From Novosphingobium sp. UBA6272 (GTDB lineage: Bacteria; Pseudomonadota; Alphaproteobacteria; Sphingomonadales; Sphingomonadaceae), in the NCBI RefSeq assembly GCF_002440635.1, contig NZ_DJUW01000035.1:1-64000 (forward strand): 64,000 bases of DNA. The letters are read 5' to 3'. Within the stretch, counting starts at the first letter, position 1, and each line of letters begins with the position of its first letter. The position numbers and the translations under genes were made by a program. This document shows, in pieces, positions 8,201 to 16,813 of the stretch. The notes below the pieces were generated by a model, which saw nothing but the letters and a program-made list of their open reading frames with translations, was not told where the DNA came from and did no database searches.

Positions 8201-9228
8201 CGGTGCGCTCCTGTTTGGGCGACACCTAGGCGGTCAGCACCTAACGAAGATGCCGGGATCGCTTCTCGATGCCCTCCGAATTCTTCGCGCATTGCCGACA
8301 AAAGCTTGTCCCCGAACGTGTGCTCGTGGCGGGACCTGAAACGCGCATTCAATGCAGCTGCCAAGACATTGGCCGGGACACCCTGTTTGATGGCAGCCGA
8401 CACCGCCCAGCGTCCTTCACCGGAATCGTCTACCTGACCTTCGAGGTGCTGCAACGAACCATCCTTTGCCAAGGCATCTGCAATCAGATCGAGCAGCCAT
8501 GAGGACACAACGCTGCCCCGCCGCCAGGTTTCCGCAATATCCGCCAGGTTGAGTTGGAACTGATCGCCACCTCGATCTGTCAGACCAGAAGCATTTCTCA
8601 GGATATCAAAGCCTTCGGCAAATGCCTGCATCATCCCGTACTCGATGGCGTTGTGCACCATCTTGACGAAGTGCCCTGCGCCATGCGGTCCGGCGTGAAC
8701 GTAACCCTGCTCGGGTCGCTGGTCGCCAGCTTGACGCGCCAGTGTTCTGGAGGCGGAATCGACCCCGGGTGCCAGCGATTTGAACAACGGATCGAGATAG
8801 GCCACAGTCTCCGGCGATCCCCCGATCATAAGCGAGTAGCCTCGCTCAAGGCCCCAGATCCCGCCGCTTGTTCCTGCATCGACATAGGCGATCTTGCGTT
8901 CCGCCAGTTGTGCAGCCCGGCGGACGTCATCTTCCCAGAAGGTGTTGCCACCATCAATGATGATGTCGCCCGGGCTCAGAAGCAGCGACAAGGAATGGAT
9001 CGCCGTCTCTGTTGCATCGCCAGCGGGCAGCATCACCCAGACGGCACGCGGTCGCGCTAGCGCGGCAACAAGTCCAGGCAGGTCCTGCGCAGTTGCAACG
9101 CCGGCTGCGGCGAGTTTGCTTGCCTGAAGCGGGTCGTGGTCAAAAGCCACGCAGACATGCCCTCCGGCCATAAGCCTGAGCGCGATGTTGCCGCCCATGC
9201 GGCCCAGTCCGACAATTCCGATTTGCAT
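8197..9228 (-). CDS. gnd: 6-phosphogluconate dehydrogenase (decarboxylating), short NAD-type
   Basis: A 343-residue enzyme oxidising 6-phosphogluconate to ribulose 5-phosphate and CO2. It starts with the dinucleotide fold MQIGIVGLGRMGGNIA, followed by IIDGGNTFWEDD, the substrate segment DAGTSGGIWG and the catalytic HFVKMVHNAIEYGMMQAFAEG. The length (about 340 residues) is that of the shorter, usually NAD-preferring form rather than the ~470-residue NADP form. The start at 9228 is chosen because the Rossmann strand begins there; an upstream in-frame ATG (9297) would add 23 residues without similarity. It is coupled to the LOG-family gene and divergent from the metallo-hydrolase gene. Confidence 0.9.
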   Translation of the reverse strand: MQIGIVGLGRMGGNIALRLMAGGHVCVAFDHDPLQASKLAAAGVATAQDLPGLVAALARPRAVWVMLPAGDATETAIHSLSLLLSPGDIIIDGGNTFWEDDVRRAAQLAERKIAYVDAGTSGGIWGLERGYSLMIGGSPETVAYLDPLFKSLAPGVDSASRTLARQAGDQRPEQGYVHAGPHGAGHFVKMVHNAIEYGMMQAFAEGFDILRNASGLTDRGGDQFQLNLADIAETWRRGSVVSSWLLDLIADALAKDGSLQHLEGQVDDSGEGRWAVSAAIKQGVPANVLAAALNARFRSRHEHTFGDKLLSAMREEFGGHREAIPASSLGADRLGVAQTGAHR

Positions 9229-9398
9229 GGTGTAAGTTCCCCTCGCTGTCCCAATCGGCTTTGGCGCGAACCAGCAAGACGCAGTCTGGATCTCCACGCA
9301 GTCCGCAGAGTTGATCTAACTGCGGGGCCGCGCGGTGCTGCGCCATATGTAAAGTTCACATCCCGACCGATCGTTGGGTGATTTGTTGCTGCGACCAT

Positions 9399-9404
9399 TA
9401 CGTA
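9399..9404. promoter_or_regulatory. TACGTA palindrome in a divergent promoter region
   Basis: It lies between gnd-LOG (start 9228, minus) and the metallo-hydrolase (start 9464, plus), 60 bases before the latter and 170 before the former. The flanking 13 bases GACCATTACGTAT are identical to those of the site at 10971. Confidence 0.65.
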
Positions 9405-9463
9405 TGGTCTTCGTTCGGCAACGCCGGCCAAGTGGATGCAGGAATCCACAAGAGCGGGAGGCG

Positions 9464-10966
9464 ATGTCCATGCATGGGCACAAGCGGCGACATTCGAGGG
9501 ACAAAACCCGCGCACGTTCTCTGCCAGCCACAGAGCCGCAGGCACGGCTTGAGGTGGAGCCTCGTCCAGCTGGCCAGGGTCTCGCGATCGGTTTTCTTGG
9601 TGCCAGCGGTACGGTGACTGGATCCCGTTACCTCCTTGAAGATGATTCCACCCGGATCCTGGTTGACTGCGGACTGTTCCAGGGTGGGCGCGAGCTCAGA
9701 AATCTCAATTGGGCACCGCCGCCAGCGGAGCTGAATGGCGTCGAGACCATCCTGCTCACGCACGCGCATCTTGATCACTCCGGAGCCATTCCGCGCCTGG
9801 TGCGAAGCGGATGGAATGGTCGGGTCATTGCCACGCGAGCCACAGCCGAGCTCTGCGAGCTGCTGCTACCCGACAGCGGCCACTTGCAGGAGAAGGACGC
9901 CCAGTTTGCCAACCGGCGGGGGTACTCTCGGCATCAACCCGCATTGCCATTGTATACGCAGAATGATGCCCTGATTGCGTTGGAGCGCTTCGAGGGTGTC
10001 GATTTCGACGAGTCGGTGGAGGTCGCGCCGGGCATATCTGCACGCTTCCACCGCGTTGGTCATATCCTCGGCGCGGCAGCGATCGAGATCGACTGGAAGG
10101 GCACCAAGATCCTCTTCTCGGGCGACTTGGGTCGTTACGGCGATGCGGTCATGTTGGACCCTTCTCCCCCAACTGAAGCGGACTACCTGATCGTCGAGTC
10201 CACCTATGGCAATCGCGAGCACGATGCGCGCCCCCCCGAGCAGGCTTTGGGAGAAAGTATCGAGCGTTGTGTAGCGCGCGGGGGAACGGTTGTGATTCCG
10301 GCCTTCGCAGTCGGCCGGGCGCAATCGTTGCTTTATCACCTCTCCCTTCTCAAGAAGGCCGGTCGTCTGCAGGGCGTGCCCGTCTATCTTGACAGTCCGA
10401 TGGCGATCGATGCCAGCGAGATCATGTGCGCGAACTCAAGGGACCATCGATTGTCTCATGAGCAATGCAAGGCAGCCTGCGCGGTTGCTCACTATGTTCG
10501 CGATGCCGAGGAATCCAAAGCACTTACCGCTGACGCAAATCCAAAGATCATCATTTCGGCAAGCGGCATGGCGACCGGTGGGCGGGTGCTCCATCACCTC
10601 AGGCAATTCGCCCCGGACGCCAGGAACCTGGTGCTGTTTGCCGGTTTCCAGGCAGCAGGCACCCGGGGTGCCGCGCTCGTCGCTGGTGCCACATCGATCA
10701 AAATCTACGGGGAAGTGGTTCCGGTGCTGGCCGAGGTGATCAATCTCTCGATGCTGTCGGCACACGCCGATTGCAACGAGATCATGCGCTGGCTTTCAGG
10801 GATGAAGCACGCGCCACGCATGACGTTTGTGACCCATGGCGAAGCCACTGCCTCGACAAGTCTGGTCGCGAGAATCTCCCGCGAGCTGGGTTGGGAATGC
10901 ACCGCTCCACGGTTGGGGAGCTGGGGTGATCTCGCCGCCAGCATAGAACTCAAGTCGCTAATGTGA
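9464..10966 (+). CDS. Metallo-beta-lactamase/beta-CASP RNase-like protein
   Basis: A 500-residue hydrolase. The zinc motif HAHLDH is at residues 100-105; a beta-CASP region (IPAFAVGRAQSLLYHL, SASGMATGGRVLHHL) and a C-terminal RNA-specificity motif with SAHAD follow. This order is that of CPSF73/RNase J-like exo- or endonucleases acting on RNA. A ~38-residue basic, Ser/Arg-rich N-terminal tail precedes the domain. The start at 9464 is preferred over 9374 because GGGAGG lies just before it and it falls after the TACGTA palindrome rather than before it. Low-oxygen regulons elsewhere include similar genes, so FixJ control is plausible. Confidence 0.85.
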   Translation: MSMHGHKRRHSRDKTRARSLPATEPQARLEVEPRPAGQGLAIGFLGASGTVTGSRYLLEDDSTRILVDCGLFQGGRELRNLNWAPPPAELNGVETILLTHAHLDHSGAIPRLVRSGWNGRVIATRATAELCELLLPDSGHLQEKDAQFANRRGYSRHQPALPLYTQNDALIALERFEGVDFDESVEVAPGISARFHRVGHILGAAAIEIDWKGTKILFSGDLGRYGDAVMLDPSPPTEADYLIVESTYGNREHDARPPEQALGESIERCVARGGTVVIPAFAVGRAQSLLYHLSLLKKAGRLQGVPVYLDSPMAIDASEIMCANSRDHRLSHEQCKAACAVAHYVRDAEESKALTADANPKIIISASGMATGGRVLHHLRQFAPDARNLVLFAGFQAAGTRGAALVAGATSIKIYGEVVPVLAEVINLSMLSAHADCNEIMRWLSGMKHAPRMTFVTHGEATASTSLVARISRELGWECTAPRLGSWGDLAASIELKSLM

Positions 10967-10970
10967 CCAT

Positions 10971-10976
10971 TACGTA
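10971..10976. promoter_or_regulatory. TACGTA palindrome, candidate FixJ-type site
   Basis: Context GACCATTACGTATTTA. It lies five bases after the metallo-hydrolase stop and 100 bases before the small secreted protein at 11076. Confidence 0.65.
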
Positions 10977-11075
10977 TTTAGAGCAATGCCCCGGGTCCTT
11001 ACTCCAAGGTTCGAAGAATGCTTCTTCCCCTTGAGGCCTGGGGACGGTCTCTAAAATGTCGCGAAGGAGTCAAGC

Positions 11076-11435
11076 ATGCTCAAGAAGTCCCTGATGGCCG
11101 CAATTGTCGGTATTTCGATGCTTGGTGCAACGCCGGTCCTGTCGCAGGGAGTCGGTCACACCTGGTTCATGCGCGGAAACATCGTCAAGGTCGATTCCAC
11201 CGGCACCGTTGTCTGCATCGGCAAGGCCGACGGCGCCGAAGTCGGGCAGACGCTCAAAGTTTACCGGATCGTGCGTCATCCCGGCCCTCGCAAGAGCGCG
11301 GGTCCGGATTTCCATCGCCAGGAGGTCGGCGAGGTTCGCATCGACCATGTCTTCGACGACCATTTTGCGCACGTGACGGTTACCAAAGGCAGGCCGGCGC
11401 GGAACGATATCGTTGAACTGCAGCGCAACCACTGA
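11076..11435 (+). CDS. Small secreted protein, HTWFMRG family (copy 2)
   Basis: A 119-residue paralog of the product at 741-1091. It has a signal peptide (MLKKSLMAAIVGISML, cleavage near VLSQG) and the shared blocks GVGHTWFMRG, VVCIGKADGAE, GQTLKVYRI, DDHFAH and NDIVELQ. The middle linker is longer and carries His/Pro/Arg. AAGGAGT precedes the ATG. TACGTA is 100 bases upstream. The two copies differ at many positions, so this is not a recent duplication. Function unknown; periplasmic. Confidence 0.85.
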   Translation: MLKKSLMAAIVGISMLGATPVLSQGVGHTWFMRGNIVKVDSTGTVVCIGKADGAEVGQTLKVYRIVRHPGPRKSAGPDFHRQEVGEVRIDHVFDDHFAHVTVTKGRPARNDIVELQRNH

Positions 11436-11475
11436 TGGCCGGCAGTACGTCGCTCGATGCCTGACATGATCGCTG

Positions 11476-11501
11476 TCGGCCACTCCGTTTGGAGTGGCCG
11501 A
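11476..11501. other. Perfect 11-base hairpin
   Basis: Arms TCGGCCACTCC (11476-11486) and its complement (11491-11501) flank a GTTT loop, 40 bases after the stop at 11435 and 125 bases before the MerR gene. There is no T tract, so it is either a weak terminator or a dyad operator of the MerR regulator. Confidence 0.5.
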
Positions 11502-11625
11502 CTCGATTGGCCATTGGCCATCGGACACGTCGCTCAGGAAGACTTTGCAGATGAAGATCAGTTCGAGACGGGAGCCGCATCCGCAGAAGTTGCAATGTTC
11601 CACCAGTTGATTGGGAAAGGGTGCC

Positions 11626-12039
11626 ATGGCGAACTTCAAGATCGGAGAACTTGCAGCCGCAGCGGGCGTCGGTCGGGACACAATCCGCTATTACGAACGC
11701 CTCGGCCTGCTGCAGGCAGCGGCACGCAATGCAGCCGGCTACCGGATCTATGGGATCGACACACTCGAACGCCTTCAATTCATTCGCTCAGTGCAGGAAT
11801 TGGGTTTCAGCCTCGAGCAAACCCGCGAGTTGATCGAGGCGTCGAATCTGAAACCAACACGACTAATTGCGCTTCTTGGTATCGTCAGATCGAAGCTCGA
11901 TACTGCCAAGAGCAATATCGATCGCCTTCTTCAGGTCGAACGTGTCTTGGCCAACTTGTCCAAAAAGCCAGCGGCATCAAGTCCTCTGCCCCTGTGGACC
12001 TGTCTTCGCGACGAAAACTTTGGAGAGCGTGCCGTTTAG
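11626..12039 (+). CDS. MerR-family transcriptional regulator
   Basis: A 137-residue activator/repressor. The N terminus FKIGELAAAAGVGRDTIRYYERLGLL is the winged helix of MerR proteins; a dimerisation coiled coil follows (ALLGIVRSKLDTAKSNIDRLLQ). The metal-type loop is not typical: only one Cys appears, in LWTCLRDE near the end, so the effector cannot be named and may not be a thiol-bound metal. The start at 11626 is preferred over a TTG five codons upstream because GGGAAAGGG lies before it. It directly precedes the redox gene cluster (12091-16702) and is its likely regulator. Confidence 0.8.
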   Translation: MANFKIGELAAAAGVGRDTIRYYERLGLLQAAARNAAGYRIYGIDTLERLQFIRSVQELGFSLEQTRELIEASNLKPTRLIALLGIVRSKLDTAKSNIDRLLQVERVLANLSKKPAASSPLPLWTCLRDENFGERAV

Positions 12040-12090
12040 TTACCCTGCGTCAAATTTTGTCAAAACCAACGAGCAAGAAAGGATCGACCA

Positions 12091-12438
12091 ATGAACTACC
12101 AAAATCGCAAGGCGCTGTCGTTGACGAGCACCAGTCTGGCAATCGTCGGCATTCTCGCGTTGTCAGCATGCGACAACAAGGAAACCACTCCGGCAGCGAC
12201 TCCGAGCAATTCGGCAAGCGCTGCTGCATCTGCATCCGATAATCCAGCCGCGGCAGCGAGCGCATCAGGCGCCGCCGAGGAAATGCACAACCGGATGGAG
12301 GACGATCAGCGTCAGAGAATGGATCACGACAACATGCGGAAGGGCCCTGGAATGAACCATCCCGCTTCCCCGGCCCCAAGTCCCCAGCCGACCGGCGCCA
12401 ATAGTTCGATGCCGGCCGGCGGGATGCCAGACATGTGA
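12091..12438 (+). CDS. Small Met/Ala-rich lipoprotein
   Basis: A 115-residue protein with a lipobox LSAC (Cys28) after a hydrophobic signal, then a low-complexity Ala/Ser/Pro linker, a short charged Met-His segment (EEMHNRMEDDQRQRMDHDNM) and the ending MPAGGMPDM. Likely anchored at the periplasmic face of a membrane. The Met/His content fits copper or other metal binding (inference). AAGGA precedes the ATG. Its 3' end closely abuts the reductase gene (12459), suggesting one operon. Confidence 0.7.
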   Translation: MNYQNRKALSLTSTSLAIVGILALSACDNKETTPAATPSNSASAAASASDNPAAAASASGAAEEMHNRMEDDQRQRMDHDNMRKGPGMNHPASPAPSPQPTGANSSMPAGGMPDM

Positions 12439-12458
12439 GTGGCCGCCGAGGTTCTAAC

Positions 12459-14375
12459 ATGCCCCGGTGGGATAGTCGATGTTCTGTAGCCCTGCTCACT
12501 GCGTGTGTGCTGGCAATGCCGGTACACGCGCAGCAAGCCGACGAGCATAGCGCGCATCATCCAGCCGGTGCCGAGTCGGCGGCAGTGCCTCCGCCTGCTG
12601 CCACCGCTGGCGTGCTGGCGGCTCCCCAGCCAGCCGCCAGCGCCGATATGTCATCCATGATGCAAAGTATGATGGGCGGCGAGAGTGAACACGGTGAGAA
12701 GAACCGCCGTGGTCCGTTTTTTACGCAATTACTTGATTTTCCATCGCTTTCCAACGAGGAGAAGCAGGCGCTTGATCGAAAGGCAAACGAGCGCATCGCC
12801 GACGGTCTGGCGCTTATCGATGCCGGAAACGCTGCGGCTATGCATGCGCCGACGCCGCAGGCGCGGCTCGATGCCGCAAGACAATTGCGGGAAGGCCTTG
12901 ATCTTCTGAAAGGCGGCGCGGCTGCGCAGGCAGCGCTTCAGGACGAGGGCCAGGCACCGGTCGCGGCTCAGGCCTGGTTTCGCGAAGAGCTGGGGATTGC
13001 GACACCGACACACGACGCCGGCCGGCAATTGTTCGGCGTATCGCCTTCGCACCTTTTGCTCATGCTGGTCCTTGCTTTGGTCAGCGCCAGCCTGATGGTG
13101 CTCCAAATGCTCCGGTTTCGCCGCGTCAGGACGCTTGTCGGAACGACGAAAATCCCAAGCAGACCTAGTGTGGACACTGCTGGATCCGCCCTTCCCAAGG
13201 CGCTTGAGCAACCAGCCGCGTCGTCAGCCTCACCAGCGCTGGAGCCTGGGTTAAAAACTGTAGCAGTGCCTGCGGCCTCCCGGCGGCCTTCGAAGCGATG
13301 GTCTGGCCAACTCAAGGTCGTCCAGATCGTCCGCGAGACTCCGACGGTCCAGACTTTCCGGTTGGCTGACCCCGGGACGGATCGACTGCCGTTCGACTTT
13401 CTGCCCGGTCAGTTCTTGCAAGTCGAGGTGACGCCGGAATCCGGAAAGACGGCGCGAAGATCTTACACGATCGCCTCGTCGCCGACGCAACGGGCCTATG
13501 TCGAACTGACAGTCAAACGCGAAGAGCAAGGCGCCGTTTCCAAATACCTCCACGATCAACTTACGGTTGGCGATCTGCTCAAGGTGGCGGGTCCCTTCGG
13601 CGAGTTTACCTTCACGGGCACCGACGCTGAAAGCATTGTCCTGATCGCTGGGGGAGTAGGCATCACCCCGATGATGTCGGTGCTGCGCTATTTGACTGAC
13701 ATCGCTTGGCCGGGGCAGATCTTCTTCCTTTACGGCGCTCGATCAACCGAGGAATTTGTCTTTCGTGACGAGCTGGAGCGGCTCGAACGGCGTTACAGCA
13801 ATCTTCACATCATGGCCGCGATGCAGCGGTCTGCCGGCACCGTCTGGCTCGGACCAGAAGGGCCAATCACGAAGGAATTGCTGGGCTCCGCCGTTCCGGA
13901 CATCGCCAAGCGCCGGGTCCACCTTTGCGGTCCGCCCGGCATGATGGCCGCTATGCGCGCGCAGCTGGCCGAGCTTGGTGTGCCCGAGGCGCAGTTGCAT
14001 ACCGAGGCATTCGGGCCAGCCTCCCTGCCTGCCGATGCAGCGCAGCTCGAAATCAAGGAAGCGCCTGCGGATGCCGCCGCGAAGCGCGCTGGATCGAAGT
14101 CGAAAGTGGCTCAGACCACGGTGACCTTCTCGATTTCCGGGGTATCGGCGGCACTGCCAGCGGATGAGACCTTATTGGAAGCTGCAGAACAAGCCGGTGT
14201 GGAAATACCCTATGCGTGCAGGGTTGGCGCATGTGGCGTGTGTGTCACGAAGCTGCTCTCCGGAGAGGTCACGATGGACGTTGAGACCGGTCTCGCTCCG
14301 GAGGACAAGCAGAAAGGCTATGTTCTGGCCTGTCAGGCCAAGAGCACAGGCCAGCCGCTGGTGGTAGAAGCCTGA
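12459..14375 (+). CDS. Membrane-anchored NAD(P)H:flavoprotein/2Fe-2S reductase with periplasmic N-terminal domain
   Basis: A 638-residue fusion. Order: signal peptide; His/Met-containing periplasmic region to about residue 195; one membrane helix (LLLMLVLALVSASLMVLQML); Pro/Ala linker; ferredoxin-NADP reductase module with the FAD motif RRSYTIASSP and NAD motif GGVGITPMMSVLRYL; C-terminal plant-type 2Fe-2S domain with Cys587, Cys592, Cys595 and Cys625. The enzyme part should be cytoplasmic and the N-terminal part periplasmic. It overlaps by one base or nearly abuts the di-heme membrane gene that follows, so electrons likely pass from NAD(P)H through FAD and 2Fe-2S to that protein. I know no described protein with this architecture. 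The start at 12459 is chosen because the signal peptide begins there. Confidence 0.8.
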   Translation: MPRWDSRCSVALLTACVLAMPVHAQQADEHSAHHPAGAESAAVPPPAATAGVLAAPQPAASADMSSMMQSMMGGESEHGEKNRRGPFFTQLLDFPSLSNEEKQALDRKANERIADGLALIDAGNAAAMHAPTPQARLDAARQLREGLDLLKGGAAAQAALQDEGQAPVAAQAWFREELGIATPTHDAGRQLFGVSPSHLLLMLVLALVSASLMVLQMLRFRRVRTLVGTTKIPSRPSVDTAGSALPKALEQPAASSASPALEPGLKTVAVPAASRRPSKRWSGQLKVVQIVRETPTVQTFRLADPGTDRLPFDFLPGQFLQVEVTPESGKTARRSYTIASSPTQRAYVELTVKREEQGAVSKYLHDQLTVGDLLKVAGPFGEFTFTGTDAESIVLIAGGVGITPMMSVLRYLTDIAWPGQIFFLYGARSTEEFVFRDELERLERRYSNLHIMAAMQRSAGTVWLGPEGPITKELLGSAVPDIAKRRVHLCGPPGMMAAMRAQLAELGVPEAQLHTEAFGPASLPADAAQLEIKEAPADAAAKRAGSKSKVAQTTVTFSISGVSAALPADETLLEAAEQAGVEIPYACRVGACGVCVTKLLSGEVTMDVETGLAPEDKQKGYVLACQAKSTGQPLVVEA

Positions 14376-15100
14376 TGCGCGAGCGTGGCGACATCCTGGT
14401 CGGCCTCATGGTCGCGTTCATTCTTCTTTTCCCCCTTGGATATCTGATCCACGTCTCTCCTCGATTTCCGGGTAGCCTGGCTGGCGGGATCACCGGCATC
14501 GTGGCCGCCGTGTTGATGATACTGACTTTGCCCTATGTGTTGGTCAAGCACCTCAAATGGGCCGCCAATGCCAGTACGCACCTTGTCAGCAAGCCGACAC
14601 TTCTCGCAGTCCACATATACGCGGGCGTACTGGCATCGATCCTCGGTCTCATACATGCGGCGCATACCCTGGAGAGTCCTGCGGGGCTCGTCCTGACCGG
14701 CTCACTCCTGCTGACCGTGTTGAGCGGCTACATTGGCCGCTATCTTCTCGGTCAGCTGGCAAAGGCACTGCGCGGACGGAAGTCCGAACTTGCTTCCCTT
14801 CAGGCCGCCTTCCTGGGTCTGGACGCCTCATCCCCGGCAGAGGCCGAAGCGCCTCCGTTGCGCAACTGGCTAAGGTTCTTGTTCGTTTCCGGAGAGCCAC
14901 CCGCAGAAGCCGCCGCCAGCGACGAGCAATCACTCGCTGCGGCAATGGCGGACACCGAGTTCGCCGTGCGGGCGGAAACCGCGACCGATGCGCTGTTCAG
15001 GATGTGGAGATGGTTCCACATTGTGCTCGGCTGCGTCATCTACGGAGTGCTGGCAGTCCACATCGGTGCCGCCATTTATTTCGGATTGCGCTGGCTATGA
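14375..15100 (+). CDS. Di-heme b-type membrane electron carrier (ferric-reductase/b561-like)
   Basis: A 241-residue protein with about five membrane helices (roughly 8-27, 37-57, 76-97, 104-127, 212-238). Two helices carry His pairs exactly 14 residues apart: His80/His94 and His215/His229, the spacing that holds two stacked b hemes in NOX/ferric-reductase-type proteins. A hydrophilic loop (130-208) separates them. It starts at the last base of the reductase stop and overlaps the cytochrome c start by ATGA (15097-15100). The arrangement fits electron transfer across the inner membrane from the cytoplasmic reductase to the periplasmic cytochrome. The function is inferred from sequence geometry and neighbours. 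Confidence 0.75.
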   Translation: MRERGDILVGLMVAFILLFPLGYLIHVSPRFPGSLAGGITGIVAAVLMILTLPYVLVKHLKWAANASTHLVSKPTLLAVHIYAGVLASILGLIHAAHTLESPAGLVLTGSLLLTVLSGYIGRYLLGQLAKALRGRKSELASLQAAFLGLDASSPAEAEAPPLRNWLRFLFVSGEPPAEAAASDEQSLAAAMADTEFAVRAETATDALFRMWRWFHIVLGCVIYGVLAVHIGAAIYFGLRWL

Positions 15101-15819
15101 CCCTTGCGCGATTCCTCTACGTTCTCTTCATGATCGCCGCTGCGACGCTCCTCCTGGGCCTGCCGGTCGCGTTGCGTACGGATATACCATCCGAAGCAGG
15201 GATCATGGAGCGATTTGTTGCTCCGGGCCCTCTCTCCACTGCCCATCGTTCATTGGCCGGGAAATGTGCCAGCTGTCATACCCCCGTGAAAGGCGTGGAA
15301 GCAAAAACATGCCTGTCATGCCACACCGGTACCGATTTCGGAGACAAGCAATCGACTGTGTTTCACGCTCAGGCCGCCGAATGCAGTTCTTGCCATGTCG
15401 AGCATCAGGGCGATCGGGGGATTGTCAACATCAACCATGCCGCCTTGCTCGATCCAAAGGTCTGGCGACAGACGCCCCCGCGAGCACCGTCCAGCAAGCC
15501 AGGGCCGATGTCCGAAACGGCACTCAATTGTTCGAGCTGCCATTCGGTCAGAGACAAGCACTTGGGCCTGTTCGGTACCGATTGTGCGACCTGTCACAGT
15601 ACAAACTCCTGGAAAATCGGTGACTATCGACACCCTTCGACCAACTCCACCCAGTGCGTGGAATGCCACAAGGCCCCGCCCAGCCACTTCATGGAGCACT
15701 TCAGCATGGTGTCGCAGCGCGCTGCCCGTAGTAAGGCCCGTGTCGATCAGTGCTATGCCTGTCACACGACGGACAGCTTCAACAACATTCGAAACCGGGG
15801 CTGGTATGATCACCATTAA
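15097..15819 (+). CDS. Heptaheme cytochrome c, membrane-anchored
   Basis: A 240-residue periplasmic protein. An uncleaved N-terminal anchor (residues 4-24) is likely. Seven CXXCH motifs lie at residues 57-61, 72-76, 96-100, 145-149, 163-167, 187-191 and 219-223, plus many free His for bis-His ligation. The arrangement is of the doubled-CXXCH/cytochrome c7 kind. The ATG overlaps the stop of the b-type gene, so the two are translated together; the next gene starts inside its 3' end. It is the probable periplasmic electron outlet of this cluster. The terminal acceptor is unknown; Cu(II) or another metal is possible. Confidence 0.85.
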   Translation: MTLARFLYVLFMIAAATLLLGLPVALRTDIPSEAGIMERFVAPGPLSTAHRSLAGKCASCHTPVKGVEAKTCLSCHTGTDFGDKQSTVFHAQAAECSSCHVEHQGDRGIVNINHAALLDPKVWRQTPPRAPSSKPGPMSETALNCSSCHSVRDKHLGLFGTDCATCHSTNSWKIGDYRHPSTNSTQCVECHKAPPSHFMEHFSMVSQRAARSKARVDQCYACHTTDSFNNIRNRGWYDHH

Positions 15820-16243
15820 TGCGCCTTGGCTCAGCCAGTTCTTCCATCTGGCCGTCGTCGTGCTGGATGTAACCGGCACCCTGGCGATCCTGATCGGCGC
15901 GGCATATGCCGGCTGGGAATTTGCCCGAGCCTTCCCGCGAGGCGATCGGCCACAAGCCTACGTCGCCTTTCGCTCGACCCTTGGACGCAGCATTCTCCTC
16001 GGCCTCGAATTCCTGGTCGCCGGCGACATCGTCAAGTCCCTCGTAATTAATCCGACGATCGCTGATCTGGTCGTGCTGGCGGGCCTCGTGCTGGTGCGCA
16101 CGTTTCTCAGCATTTCACTGGGCGTTGAGATCAACGGGCATTGGCCGTGGCAGGACACCGTCATGGCGCGGCAGAAGTCGATTTCTGCGTTATCGGACGG
16201 CAAGTCCGACGAAACCAAACGTCTTGGAAAACATCGAGAGTAA
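15806..16243 (+). CDS. DUF1622-type membrane protein
   Basis: A 145-residue protein with about three membrane helices (residues ~10-35, 55-75, 80-105) and the family signature GRSILLGLEFLVAGDIVKS followed by LVLVRTFLSISLGVEINGHWPW. A charged cytoplasmic tail ends it. Its start lies 14 bases inside the cytochrome c gene, so it is part of the operon. No biochemical role is known for the family; here it accompanies an electron-transfer chain. Confidence 0.8.
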   Translation: MITINAPWLSQFFHLAVVVLDVTGTLAILIGAAYAGWEFARAFPRGDRPQAYVAFRSTLGRSILLGLEFLVAGDIVKSLVINPTIADLVVLAGLVLVRTFLSISLGVEINGHWPWQDTVMARQKSISALSDGKSDETKRLGKHRE

Positions 16244-16249
16244 TCAGGT

Positions 16250-16702
16250 ATGGAGACAAAAATGATGGAACGAAGAGCCGTATTGACGAGTGGCACCGCC
16301 TTTCTCGCCGCGGGAGCTGCAAGTCAGGCAATGGCGAGCGACCGTTCGACCCACAGCATGGCGAAGGCGATGCCTATGAAGGACTGCATCGAGCTTTGCA
16401 CGGCATCGCATGTGATGTGTCTGGAGACGGCGAACCATGTTGCCAGCACGGTCCGCTCGGCTGCCTCGGCCCAATTGATCGCTCTACTCAACGATTGTGC
16501 GGAGATCTGCCAGTCGACGGCGAATTCCATGATCAGAAGTTCGGCGCTTCACCCCATTCTTTGCCGCGCCTGTGCCGAAGCCTGCGAGAGATGCGCCCGC
16601 GAATGTGAACGGCAAAGCGGGGACCAGCAGCTGGCTGTTTGTGCTGCCGCGTGCAGGCGGTGCGCGTCGAGCTGCCGCGAAATGGGGGCGATGGGCGACT
16701 GA
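16250..16702 (+). CDS. Csp-type copper-storage four-helix bundle, exported
   Basis: A 150-residue protein with 14 Cys in the mature part, spaced three or four residues apart along amphipathic helices (DCIELC, NDCAEIC, CRACAEACERCAREC, CAAACRRCASSC). This matches the Csp/DUF326 family, in which Cys lining the bundle core hold many Cu(I) ions. The N terminus ERRAVLTSGTAFLAAG resembles a Tat signal, as in the exported Csp1 rather than cytosolic Csp3. It follows the DUF1622 gene by six bases, placing periplasmic copper storage in the same operon as the electron-transfer chain. Confidence 0.85.
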   Translation: METKMMERRAVLTSGTAFLAAGAASQAMASDRSTHSMAKAMPMKDCIELCTASHVMCLETANHVASTVRSAASAQLIALLNDCAEICQSTANSMIRSSALHPILCRACAEACERCARECERQSGDQQLAVCAAACRRCASSCREMGAMGD

Positions 16703-16721
16703 ACGCCCCGTCTTCGCACAA

Positions 16722-16727
16722 TACGTA
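16722..16727. promoter_or_regulatory. TACGTA palindrome, candidate FixJ-type site
   Basis: Context CACAATACGTATATCC, 87 bases before the start at 16814 and 20 bases after the Csp stop. Confidence 0.6.
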
Positions 16728-16813
16728 TATCCGAAGATGCCGCATGATTGCATCTCGCTCCCGAGAAATGCCGGACAATCGTGCGTGGTTCTGCAACTCG
16801 CAGGAGATGTGAA

